Origin: Acanthacorydalis orientalis
Taxonomy: Eukaryota > Arthropoda > Insecta > Megaloptera > Corydalidae
Direction of reading: 5' to 3'
Length of the DNA: 64,000 bases
Assembly: GCA_034766995.1 (NCBI GenBank)
Contig: CM068313.1
Location: 17,284,012 to 17,348,011 of the forward strand
Positions 48,853-59,681 of the stretch are shown in pieces. The position numbers and the translations under genes were made by a program. The notes under the pieces were generated by a model that did no database searches, was not told the DNA's origin, and was given only the letters and a program-made list of their open reading frames with translations. Within the stretch, counting starts at the first letter, position 1, and each line of letters starts with the position of its first letter.

Positions 48853-48858
48853 ATATGT

Positions 48859-48907
<49 letters not shown>
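48853..48907. repeat. (TA)n microsatellite
   Basis: About 50 bases of TA. Confidence 0.93.
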
Positions 48908-48909
<2 letters not shown>

Positions 48910-50455
48910 TATTTGTAAGTGCATATACGAACTCATATTCAAAGTATAAGATTGAATTTTGTACTGCTGAATTCATTTTCAAACTGATTTAAAAAGAATC
49001 AATATTTAATAAGGGCACTAAAACAAGGAAACGCCTGGAATTGCAAGCTTGCATGTAGGAAGAGGTTGAATAAAAATTCAGCAATAGATTGAAACATGAC
49101 ACTTATGGTCACTAAAAATTCTTTCTTGAAGCACATCTTCCAGACAGATTTTTATCATAAATAAGACTATTAATTATATTAATGTTATTTTAAACTTAAT
49201 AGATTTTTCATTAAATTTATTCTATAATATTGCAGATAAATATTATCTTGTATAGACTAGAAGTGTTTTTAAATAGTAAAATATTAATAAAAAAAAATGA
49301 AAAAAATGAGAACCAAAATGTAATAAAATAAAGAGGCTAGAACAACAAAATGAAAGTGTGTGCTTATTTAGAAAGAAAAGGTTATTTTAAGTTTATTTTT
49401 TTTTGTTATATTATTCAAAAAGTAAATATATAATTCAATAAATGAATGACAGTAAATTAAAGTTAATATATAAATAGGTATTTCAATATTTAAGAACGAA
49501 GTTTATTTATTTCAAATTTATAAACATTTTAAAAAATTGATGTAGCCTTAAAAAACATTAAAACAAAAAAAAAAGAATCTATACATAAATGCAGCAAGTA
49601 TATTTAAAATAAAATATCGTATACTTTATACAAATCGTCATGAATATCTTAAAAATTTAAAATTAACGAGTAATTAAATATTAAAAAACTATTAATTTTC
49701 AAACAAACATTATAAATAAAAAAAATAATTTGTAAAAAAAGAATGGTAGTAATTTATAAATAAACATTTACTTAAAACGTATAAAAAATTATAAATATGT
49801 TAAATGTGTATAAAATATTTAATCTTCCTTTTGAATTTAATAAACAATAACTAAAAACCAATACCAAACGTTGAAATAAAAACAGATTTTAAAACATTTA
49901 AATCCACATTTCATCACTTAAAATACATTTTATTCAAACATGTGAAGTTTTTAATACAAAAAGTTGGAATTGAGTTTTAAAAAAGCAATTCAAACAAAGA
50001 AGCAGTCTATATTAAAATTTCTATATGCATTTTCTAAAGTTTTTGATAACAAAACTTTATTATATAAACATAAATAAAATGTATACATATAAGATATATA
50101 TATATACATATAACATTTAAATCATAAATTAAATTTATATCATATTTGTACATAGTTTATCAATTTATTTTGTAAAGATAGAGAGTAATATTGCAGACAA
50201 TAAAATTTATGTACAATGTTCTGTTCAGCAGGATATTGGCAAAATAACTTTAAAGATATATTTATCTTCTTGCAAATAAAGTTTTTCCATGAAAAATATA
50301 ATAAATCATCAGAAAATTTACTAACTTGTAATAACTTGTACACTTTTTATGAGAATCGTTTCATATATATATATACATATTTGATAAATATTTAAATATC
50401 ATATAGCTATAACTTTTAATTTTTATTCATTTTAAAAGTTTTTATAACTCCAATT
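48908..50455. other. AT-rich unique DNA
   Basis: One small mixed patch at 49015-49140 includes the palindrome TGCAAGCTTGCA. Otherwise A/T-dominated, with no genes. Confidence 0.5.
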
Positions 50456-50460
50456 CCAAT

Positions 50461-51054
50461 TTAACACTTCTCACTCGAACTTTTTGTCGGCTAAAGCTTA
50501 CAGCAAGTCGGAATTGGTTTTGCGTTGTACTCATATGGAATAAATGATTTATTTTAAAGCAAGAATAATAAGTAAAATTTTTTTAATGTTGTTTTATTAT
50601 TTATAATATATATTCACTATACTGATATCTTCCTATTTTTTTTCTTTCTGGAAAATAATGTCACTATCATCAGAATCGCTGCTTGATCTCTCAACACAAT
50701 CACTTTAAAGAATTTTTATATTCTTCAAAAACAAATTCAATATCACTACTATCTTGAAACAATTGACTATCAATTACATTTAAGCCATGGCGATCGGTGT
50801 ATTTTTTAATTTACTTGATCAGAGAAACGACTAAATACTGATCAGTCAGAATACTGAATACAGAAATGTCTACTCTAATTAGGTGGAACTGTAATTTAAT
50901 TGTAAATCACAGTATTTTTACTCTATTTTGTACTATATTGGTGGTACACTTCGAGTATAACGCTAAATATTGTTTGTACTTGGGAAGAGTACTTCAAGAA
51001 GAACACCAAATAATTTCTTTGTCTAGGAGGAGTACTTCGTGTCCAAAAGGTTAA
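50461..51054 (-). mobile_element. TTAA-bounded candidate piggyBac-like element, copy B
   Basis: The left end is TTAACACTTCTCACTCGAAC; the right end reads, inverted, TTAACCTTTTGGACACGAAG, so both termini share TTAAC and an AC.CGAA block. Just inside the right end GAAGTACTCYTCC occurs twice (near 51035 and 50990 on the minus strand), like the subterminal repeats of piggyBac elements. The element is 594 bp, nearly the size of the TTAA element at 31672 (597 bp). It carries a Ser/Asp-rich coding relic. Confidence 0.55.
50630..50795 (-). pseudogene. Ser/Asp-rich coding relic, possibly a piggyBac transposase N-terminus
   Basis: The minus strand reads DSQLFQDSSDIEFVFEEYKN and, after a frameshift, SDCVERSSSDSDDSDIIF, then a stop. 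Acidic, serine-rich N-termini are typical of piggyBac transposases, and the location inside TTAA termini fits. No catalytic DDD domain is present, so this is suggestive only. Confidence 0.35.
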
Positions 51055-51171
51055 TATTTTTTAAGATACAAAATAGAATACAATAACAGTTGTCTCGATT
51101 TTTTGTCAGAAATTTTAAGTACATAATAATTTTTTGATACAAATATTATTTAATTTTCTATGAATCAGTTA

Positions 51172-51212
<41 letters not shown>

Positions 51213-51991
51213 CAAATTTCATTAATACACTCAAATACACAAATATATATATATATATATATAACATATTATATAGAAGTAAAGCTGACCTCTCGTTTAT
51301 TGTGTCAAGTTTACCACCTTGTTCGACAAATTTTATTAACAAAAACATTGAAGAGCTTGTCGAAACAGTTGCTTAACAACAAAAACAACTATACAACTTG
51401 TCAAACTAAATTAACAATTGCTTTGGACAAAAACACTTTGAACACATGGATTATCGATCGTAAATAACATACAAAGAGAAGGATACAAGCGAATAAAATA
51501 TAACATTCAATATACATCACGTCAATTTTTTTCCTATTTAATTAAAATTTCAATAAACAATTAATAATCAAAATAAACTATTTATCCGTTCATTTTCTGA
51601 TAATTTTCCGTTTCTATATAAACAGTTTTTTTTATCAAAAACGTGAGAAATATATTTACAGTAACTCAAATAAAATCAATGTTTGCATAGTTATTACATT
51701 AAATTAATTACTATTTTTTTATGGAACAGGAAAACCGTAACAGAATCAATTTGAATGAATTTCACATTCATTATCAATTATACTTTAACTTGGCTGAAAT
51801 AATTTCATATTTTACTTTATAAATATGTATAAGATGAATTCATAAGAGTATCTACAGTTACTATATGTTGACCTAATTTTCATTATACAATAACATTTCT
51901 TGTTTCGTTATTTATTTTTAATTTGCAGACATTTTAAATGGAAAATTTAATTTCATATTATACAGATTTCCATCCTTTTTTACTTTCACAC

Positions 51992-52043
<52 letters not shown>

Positions 52044-52250
52044 TTTATAAATATACATAAATTATTATAATTATTCATTATACTTTTTTTAAATACAAAA
52101 TAATGAGCAAAAACAAAAACCTTAACAGTTTTGTTCTTCTAGAAGACCATAGTATAAATTTAATAAAAAAAGATTAATTATAAAAAATAAGCTATATTTT
52201 TAGCAGCAGCTTGGGATATTTTTAAACATTATAGAAATATATACCTATTA
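51055..52250. other. AT-rich stretch with TA arrays
   Basis: TA at 51178-51203, 51242-51263 and 51994-52040. The region 51275-51480 is slightly richer and contains repeated ACAAC/TGTCAA words, but no frame. Confidence 0.5.
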
Positions 52251-52254
52251 TTTG

Positions 52255-52560
52255 AGTTCAACAAGACGTTATTCGCACGATATGCCTTTTTATAACACTA
52301 CAATAAAGCTGCATCATATTTAACAATAGGATAAGAAAAACCGCGGTCATATACAAAAGACAAAGAAAAATATTCAGATAAAATCAAACAAAGTACAATA
52401 CGCAATTACGCAGAACTGCCATTGGGCTAATTTACACAAATGACAAATACAGAAAATACAGAGGAACGACTTCCCTTCATTTCAAATTGTCGTCTATCAA
52501 ATTCAACACGATATGCAAGAGGCATTAGATGTTATCAAGCTAACTTGTTACAATTTCATA
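52255..52560. other. Mixed-composition unique island
   Basis: Richer sequence with AAAAACCGCGGTCATA near 52334, CAGAACTGCCATTGGGC near 52411 and GGAACGACTTCCC near 52462. No long frame. Candidate noncoding element. Confidence 0.33.
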
Positions 52561-53127
52561 AATGTTATCAGTTTAGAAATTTTACTTAATCTTTTATGAA
52601 CACACTGCAGTAATGTACATATCTAGAATACAGATCCGTAATAAGGAAAAGAATTAAACAACTTATTGTATTTAAGATAGCATTATTGTGGCGTTTTTTG
52701 GATACAAAAAAATGTGTAAGAATATAAATTTTATCAAAATGTAAAAATAGATTTTTTTTACTATTATAAAATTAAAAATGCATATACAAAACATAAAAAC
52801 ATACATATAGCTTATTTGGCATGTAGATTTTATTTTTCGAATTTATAATTACAGACATTCAATAAATTACGAGAAACAAACAATAGCATTTTTTGTACTT
52901 AAAATTTTTTCGATACTACAAAAAGTTCTGGAAACTAATTACAATTTAATAACTCAGTTCCTTTTTTAGTTATTTACAATATTTGAAAGTTTTCTAAGAG
53001 ACAATATCAAATTTTTTAAAACCACTATTTGAAAACATTTCTTTTTATGAAATATCTAAAACCCTTTCCACTAGTCAATTTTTCATCCCCATTTACAATA
53101 AGACAAGTTTCAAATAATAATAATAAT

Positions 53128-53165
<38 letters not shown>

Positions 53166-53265
53166 GTATGCGTGGTTTGTGTGCTCGTGTGTTTATTTGT
53201 ACTCTTGTCAAAACAGAATGCATGAAGTGTCACTATTTGTGTAAATATTGACCTCATTAAATATA
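52561..53265. other. AT-rich DNA ending in an (AAT)n-(TA)n array
   Basis: AAT repeats at 53116-53132 run into TA at 53134-53165. The frame 53029-53244 is partly repeat translation. Confidence 0.6.
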
Positions 53266-53269
53266 AATT

Positions 53270-53465
53270 TCTAGCTGTGACCTTGCCCTAATCCCCTTGT
53301 TAAAAACACAATAAGACAAGAATCATTGCCCTTGTTGTCGCGTGACCCATACCTTACCCCATGCTTAAATTACATAACGCTGCAATTATTAAATATGATT
53401 TGCATCGCTATCAACTTGAACAAGGGCCCACTGCTTACAACTACGTAAATAATATATTAATTTTA
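53270..53465. other. GC-enriched unique island, candidate conserved noncoding element
   Basis: Includes GACCTTGCCCTAATCCCCTT, TTGCCCTTGTTGTCGCGTGA, CCTTACCCCATGC, a TTAAATATGATTTGCAT block and AACAAGGGCCCACTGC. It is compact and CpG-bearing, with no frame and no transposon termini. GTCAAGGTCA-like and homeodomain-like half-sites are present but not diagnostic. Confidence 0.4.
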
Positions 53466-53569
53466 TCGTGAATATGTGTCCAATTAAGTACCAACCGATA
53501 TTTTGAAGAACGAAATGAAGTAACGACCTAACAATTGAGACTATAATACACATGTACAAAATGTATGTA

Positions 53570-53665
53570 AAATAATGTTCGCGCCATTATGTTGTAGTGA
53601 CGAAAGCAAATGCGTTTTATTAATTTTATGCTACATTTGGATCGCATTTAAACGGTTTAAATTTT
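53570..53665. other. Mixed-composition patch
   Basis: GCGCCATTATG, GTGACGAAAGCAAATGCG and TTGGATCGCATTTAAACGG in about 90 bases, unlike the flanks. It may be part of the same functional cluster as 53270-53465. Confidence 0.28.
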
Positions 53666-53774
53666 ATTTTAAATATGTATGCACGAGAAAAATTACAATG
53701 AAATATTAAACACAGTAACTTATTGGTAGTTAACTTTTTCATTTATACATAATTTAACACAAGTACATATACAT

Positions 53775-53853
53775 ATCTACATGAATATATATATATATAT
53801 ACACAAGTGTATATATATATATACATTTATATGTATATATATATATATATATA
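53775..53853. repeat. Interrupted TA array
   Basis: Three TA runs are separated by ACACAAGTGTA and CATTTATATGTA; ACACAAGTGT is itself nearly palindromic. Confidence 0.88.
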
Positions 53854-56110
53854 AGATTATACATTCAAATAATATCAATTCAGTTCTGCCGTTGACACTG
53901 TGGCTAAATTCACCATCAAGAATGAAACCTTTTTACCGCGAAACCCATAAAAAACATTTTCTAATCAAAAGTGATCAATTAATAATTATTGATCATCTTT
54001 GATTGTTGCTTATGCATATTTTGATAGCAATGACATCATCCTGTAAGCGAGAAGGTGAGAAAAAATCTTCTAATATAAAAAGATACTTTTCTGTACCTTA
54101 GCACTTTAAATATGATGACATTGCCATTGAAATCCACATAATCAACAAGCAAAGATAATCAACAATGCTTTATTGAACACTTCTAATCAAAAAATGTTAT
54201 ATTTGTGAAACAATTAAGTAATCCTAATAGAATTCAGAACAAAGCTTAAAATAACAATTTGGCAGAAAACAAATAGAAAGTTGTTAATGTACGAATACAT
54301 CCACCACCGATTTTTAAAAAAATATAATAAAAGAACTAGCACATAAACTTTATAAGACTAGCTAACTTTTCACTTTTTTTGCTTTGTAACTCACATGCAT
54401 GTTTTGAAAGAAAATCACAAACTTTTAATTATATTACCACCTGACTTTATTTTGAAACTCATGCAATGACATTTTCATACTCTCTAATTATGCTATAAAT
54501 TTAAGTTACGGAAAATATCTAATTGATAAAATATGAGAGAAACATGTTACAAAATATATTAGGGCTATACGAAGTTGGAAATAAAACTACGATTTTTATA
54601 CTTTTAGTCGGTATGATAGAAATGTGTAGAATTTCCCCCAATTCTCAACAGTATAAATTCTCAACAGTATTACAGTATAAAAATAATGATTGTTAAAATA
54701 TATTCGACATATTTAATATCAGAAATAATGCGCAGCTGTGTATATATATATATATATGAAAAGATAATATTGCTTTTTTTCAACGAAAGTAAATATAAAT
54801 GTTATATGTGATGTTTAAATAGGATGAAACGATTGTTAATTTTTTTCGACATCATTCTCAGAATATAAATGGCCAACATACTTACAAAAAACAAAACGAA
54901 ACAATGCAAACTCGGACTTCTTAAGGTTAATACTGAAATACTCGAAAAACATCAGCAACTGATTTAAAACTTTTTTCGTGCGTCCTTTTTCGCCTCTTAA
55001 AAGCTTTTTTGCTGTAAAACTTGTCATGTTCACACATTTAAACTGTAGTTCTCGACAGAAAAAGCTTGCAAGCATCTAACAAAAGCTATTCACATTTATC
55101 TATATGAATAGCGTACCTATTTGACTAACACTATACTTTGTGAATTGGAGTCATTTTTTAAAAATTTATATCTTTTGTTTCAAATTTAATTAGAAATGTT
55201 TTTCAAAAGTGTTTTATTCACACAGAATATTGTTTGTCATGCTGATGCGTTTAATTAACGTGTATATTTCCTCGAGAAGTGCAGGAGGTCTTTTTTCAAT
55301 TTATTTTTTAATAAAATACAAGATGTTGGCGCTGTTTATCTATTAGTTTTTTTAATTCTTTTTAATCTACAAAGCATGCTTTCTTTGTAATAAAAAAAAA
55401 TATATATGAACATTACACCTTTTGTAGTTTTTATTGCTATTTTTCTTTTATACTTTATAGACAGTAATAATAACATTTATTCATCAATTCTTTTTATTAT
55501 AATTTTCAATTAAGATTCTTTTATATTTTTATTACTTTCAATGGATATTTTTATTTTTTATTGTAGAAAATATCAAGTTATAATTCAATCATATCAAAAA
55601 TAATTACAATCTTTAAGGAAGATACATATTTTATTTCAAGTATTTCAAAAATAAGTGATATAATTGAACTGCTTAAGTTAAATTAACATTCCTAAGTCTA
55701 TTTTAACTACTAAAAATATTTAATCTTACAAAAAATCTTAAAAATGTAGTGAAATGCCAAAAATTCCTAAATTTTAACTTATATTTATGGCACTGGATCT
55801 CTAAATTCTCTTGCAGAAATAAATTTTCACTCTCTACATTTAATTTTTTCCTTTGTTTAATAATTGATTACGATAGCATTAACAATGACTTGTGTATTTT
55901 TTCTTCGAGTATAATAGAATCATTACTGAAATTCTCATTACCTATTTCCAAAATAATCACTAATCAATTATTAAACATTTTGAGTATAATAATTTATTGG
56001 TAATGGAAATAGAATTTAAGTTCTGTAATATTGAGTAATTTTAACAAATCATATTGTACTGTAACTCAATTTAATTAATTTTTAATCAATTTCAAATAAA
56101 ATATATTAAT
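53854..56110. other. AT-rich stretch without recognised genes
   Basis: A short TA run is at 54738-54758. The frames 54836-55075 (minus) and 55749-56003 (plus) are 79 and 84 codons, with no domain, no repeat support and typical low-complexity composition. Confidence 0.5.
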
Positions 56111-56118
56111 ATATTATA

Positions 56119-56119
<1 letters not shown>

Positions 56120-56155
<36 letters not shown>

Positions 56156-56283
56156 CGTATTTAAAAACGAGTTACTTTCAATATTATATTTTCCAAATTT
56201 TAATATATCTTCTTTGCAATTATTGATCCACAAAATAATATAATATCGTGCTAGAATTAATACATTTTTTATAAAACTTACAC

Positions 56284-56351
<68 letters not shown>

Positions 56352-56353
56352 GT
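56120..56353. repeat. Two TA arrays with a (TGTA)n tail
   Basis: TA at 56120-56152 and 56287-56339, the second ending in GTATGTATGTATG. The 115-codon minus-strand frame is mainly array translation. Confidence 0.92.
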
Positions 56354-56529
56354 AAATGAACGTGCATAATCGATAGATAAATATAGGAATGTACCTACAC
56401 GCAATAAATGGAAACAAACTAACAGGTTAATATGTATATATTGTAGGTGGAAACAGTTCACACATCACTTAAATTTATCACGTAAGGTTGTTTACAAAAG
56501 ATAAATGCAAAAATTAGATTCTATATAAG

Positions 56530-56530
<1 letters not shown>

Positions 56531-56590
<60 letters not shown>

Positions 56591-56611
56591 ATGTGTGTGT
56601 GTGTGTGTGTG
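56531..56611. repeat. (TA)n-(TG)n compound microsatellite
   Basis: About 42 bases of TA pass into about 38 bases of TG with one TATG interruption. Confidence 0.95.
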
Positions 56612-57160
56612 GATAAGTGTGTATAATGCATTACATTTCATTTGAAGTTTATTGTAGACTCAGAAATTAATTAAATTCTTACTAATTGTAAGCTGAGTTC
56701 TGTTTAAAATATTATGTTCTTTAATTATAAACTATTCAACTATAATTTATTATCTTATTAATCCATCTTCACTGACTAACTAATTCTTTATTAAACTATT
56801 ATCTCTCTAATAAAGATATATAGAGGAATCTAAAATTTGAACTGGTTAACCTGTTACTTATAACATGAAAATATTAAATAGAACAATTTATTAGATAAAA
56901 TGTTTTTTTAGTTATATATATTGCTATTTTATCAAAATATTATATTATAAATATATATAAAGATAATTTTAAAGAAAGTACTATCAGAACTGTAACAAAT
57001 GTTATTTTTCCATTGATTTCAAAAAAAGTTGCACATGAATTATTATTGTAAAACAAAAATAGCACAGACTCAATAAATTTTATTTTAGTACTAGGAAGGT
57101 CACATAGTTCAGATATAGATACAGTGAGCAAATACAACGGAAATTAATAGAAAAGTTTGC
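56612..57160. other. AT-rich unique DNA
   Basis: A 65-codon minus-strand frame (56940-57137) has no domain. Nothing else stands out. Confidence 0.5.
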
Positions 57161-57178
57161 CAATTCACATGAACGAGC

Positions 57179-57265
57179 TTGCACTTTAGTGCAATTACTA
57201 ATTAGTAAGTTTCATGAAACTAAATTAGTTGCGCGATCAATTAAGTTAACTACCAAGAGTGAAAG
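57179..57265. promoter_or_regulatory. Three contiguous palindromes, candidate regulatory element
   Basis: TTGCACT-TT-AGTGCAA (57179-57194), TTACTAATTAGTAA (57195-57208, perfect) and AGTTTCATGAAACT (57208-57221, perfect) lie end to end. Downstream are AAATTAGTTGCGCGATCAAT and the palindrome GTTAAC. The middle palindrome has a CTAATTAG core typical of homeodomain dimer sites. The block sits in a mixed-composition patch (57160-57265) unlike the surrounding AT-rich DNA. Confidence 0.42.
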
Positions 57266-57299
57266 TACAAATTGTTTTAGTTGATTATTACGAATTCAT

Positions 57300-57940
57300 A
57301 ATGTATATCTAAAAGCAAACATTTAAACTTTGTGTTTTCCGTTACATTTAATTTCTTGTAAAACTAATGAAAATAAAATGTATTTATCTAACAAATCTTC
57401 AAAACGTATAATCATTTAAGTACATAAAAAATCTACTCATAAGTTATTAACTTGATATTTAGATTTAGAATAATAATGTTTTTTTATTATTCTGTATTAT
57501 AATATATATTCAATTTAAATACAGATTAATCATTTTTTATAAATGCGTCTATAATATCACAATTAATATATAAGCTAACAATTTATTTAAAAACCACTAC
57601 AATATTAGAAAAAAAAAACAATTTAAATACAAAGAAAACACAAAAATCGTCGGATATTCACCTGTTCACAATTTTTTTTATTTATATTTCGAAAAACAAG
57701 ATTCAATAGAGACACGACAATAATTTTTTGATGTAATGATGAAATTTACTTTCTAAAATGAATTTCCACTACCCCATAAACTGTAACAATATTTTTAATC
57801 AATCAAATAATTCATGCGTTTCGATAAAAAAATATTGTAACATGCATCCGTTTTCTTTTAAATAATAGTTTATTTTTTAGTAATTGCTAATGAATTCATA
57901 TGGTCATACAGTACTATGAAAAACTAATCTCATACTTTAT
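57300..57940. other. AT-rich unique DNA
   Basis: No frame or element recognised. Confidence 0.5.
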
Positions 57941-58060
57941 TATTTTAGGTGTACGCTTATTTAACGGTTGCGAAGACAAGCGACAAAAATTGAGATATTG
58001 GTTGCTTGTGAAATTCCCAACGGCAAAGTTTGGCATAAGGTTCAAACTATATTTTAAAAC
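57900..58060 (+). other. Mixed-composition patch with a short frame and acceptor-like site
   Basis: ATTATTTTAG at 57940-57949 resembles a splice acceptor. The following sequence keeps an open frame of about 39 codons to TGA at about 58066 (GVRLFNGCEDKRQKLRYWLL is its start). The frame also extends upstream to an ATG at 57900, 52 codons in all. No family is recognised. It could be an exon fragment, a noncoding island or chance. Confidence 0.22.
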
Positions 58061-58069
58061 AAACTGAAA

Positions 58070-58960
58070 ATCGATAGATAAAATAGCGTATGAAAAATTG
58101 ATGTTTGAAAATTCATGTTTGTGAAAATAACATTTGTACGTTCTAAAAAATCTTTTATTTATAACAACATAAACTAATTGTTAAACGATTCTATAAACAT
58201 AGTATTACATTTTTGATGTTTTAATCTTTTTTTTATAGTTTAAAAGTGTTGTATTTCGTTCTCATAAACTTATAACGTAATGAAAGGATTAAGTGTCAAT
58301 TTTCAGTGATTGATTAAAATATGAGTCAATAAAAAATAACTTATCGAAAATTTTAATATTCTTACAAATTCTACAGAAAAATAATGTTAGAGTTTCACCT
58401 AATAGTAACTAAAACTATACTATGTATTATATATATATATACCAGAAATTAATTATCATAATAATAAATATTTCAAGAAAACTATAAATATAGCAGACCA
58501 AAAATTACTTGCTAAATATATTCATTAATTAATCATTAAAAATGAACAGAAGCAAAGTTATACAATTTATTAAATGCAATCGCATTACTATATAACCGAA
58601 TGTAAAAAAAATTAATTTGTTATACTCAATACTTCACAAAAAAAATCGAAGTACAAAAATCATTAAGCTTATTTTTTCATCCACTGGCCTAAATTTTTAC
58701 AATTTCTATATAAAAGTCAACATCTATGTTAATAACATCAGGATTATTCGGATTATTTAAAAAAAAAATACTCACAATTTTGAAAAAGATAGTCAATTAA
58801 TATATTGTAATGAAAATTGTCTCGAGTTTAAATGACATTGTTCACCAATATTTCTTAAACCGCAATAAATGAATTCATTTTAGGTAACGATTTCCATTTA
58901 TTCATTAATCACGTCCAACGAAACTGTGAATTTATTTATTTTACATTATATTCTCTTTAG

Positions 58961-59003
<43 letters not shown>

Positions 59004-59200
59004 TTTATCATATCTTCCAATTTTGTTTAAATATATTAATACAAATAATTTTCATACAATTTCCATATTTAGCAACTTTAATTAGTCTGCAAATTACGTA
59101 ATTAATTCTTTGTATTCACGTTTAATGCGATAATTTCATTTAGTATTTTTTCAGAACTTTTTTCATCAATATCAAATTATGAACAAGAAGTAAGAAAAAA
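58070..59200. other. AT-rich DNA with a (TA)n-(TG)n array
   Basis: TA then TG at 58961-59003. No gene or element recognised. Confidence 0.55.
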
Positions 59201-59204
59201 ATAC

Positions 59205-59470
59205 CACGTACAAATTATTGGAATAAATCGACGGTAAATGTTAAACGGAGCGCAGTGAATAAACGTTTTAATATAATTAGTGAGGCAACAAAAGCTGTAA
59301 TTGTGGCATTATTCGCCACCGGAGCAAGCCGAAAGCCGAACCATCTCTCGTTTTTCATTTCATTTAAGCCGCTCTTATTGAGCCGCCCCGACAAGACGTT
59401 GTTTGACGATCCGTCTGCGATGGGTTTTTGTCGTGGAGGCTCATAAATTTTCAAAGGAACAAGAAAATAT
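59205..59470. other. GC-enriched island open on both strands, strong candidate for a conserved noncoding element
   Basis: This block is sharply bounded and far richer in GC than its surroundings. It includes ATTCGCCACCGGAGCAAGCC, GCCGCTCTTATTGAGCCGCC, CCGACAAGACGTTG and TGCGATGGGTTTTTGTCG. It carries an 87-codon minus-strand frame (59478-59215) and a 63-codon plus-strand frame (59255-59446). Neither shows a domain or a convincing start context. Stop-free reading on opposite strands is expected from GC-rich constrained DNA, not from one gene. No repeat termini are seen. A small coding exon on the minus strand is the main alternative. Confidence 0.5.
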
Positions 59471-59584
59471 CTTTCCATCTTATGTAGACTATCATATTCG
59501 ACTTACTCGAAATTACTATATTATAAGAATTGAGTCCGAACTTGTGCGAAAACTCATTCGATGGCACACACCGTCAACTGCTTA

Positions 59585-59587
<3 letters not shown>

Positions 59588-59662
<75 letters not shown>

Positions 59663-59681
59663 CTCGTATATATATATGAGA
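59588..59681. repeat. Long TA array
   Basis: About 90 bases of TA with CATA and CTCG interruptions. The plus-strand frame into it is an artefact. Confidence 0.95.

Noticed and set aside
55749..56003. 84-codon plus-strand open frame
   Set aside because: Low-complexity Ser/Ile/Leu/Asn translation, no domain and no neighbouring exon.
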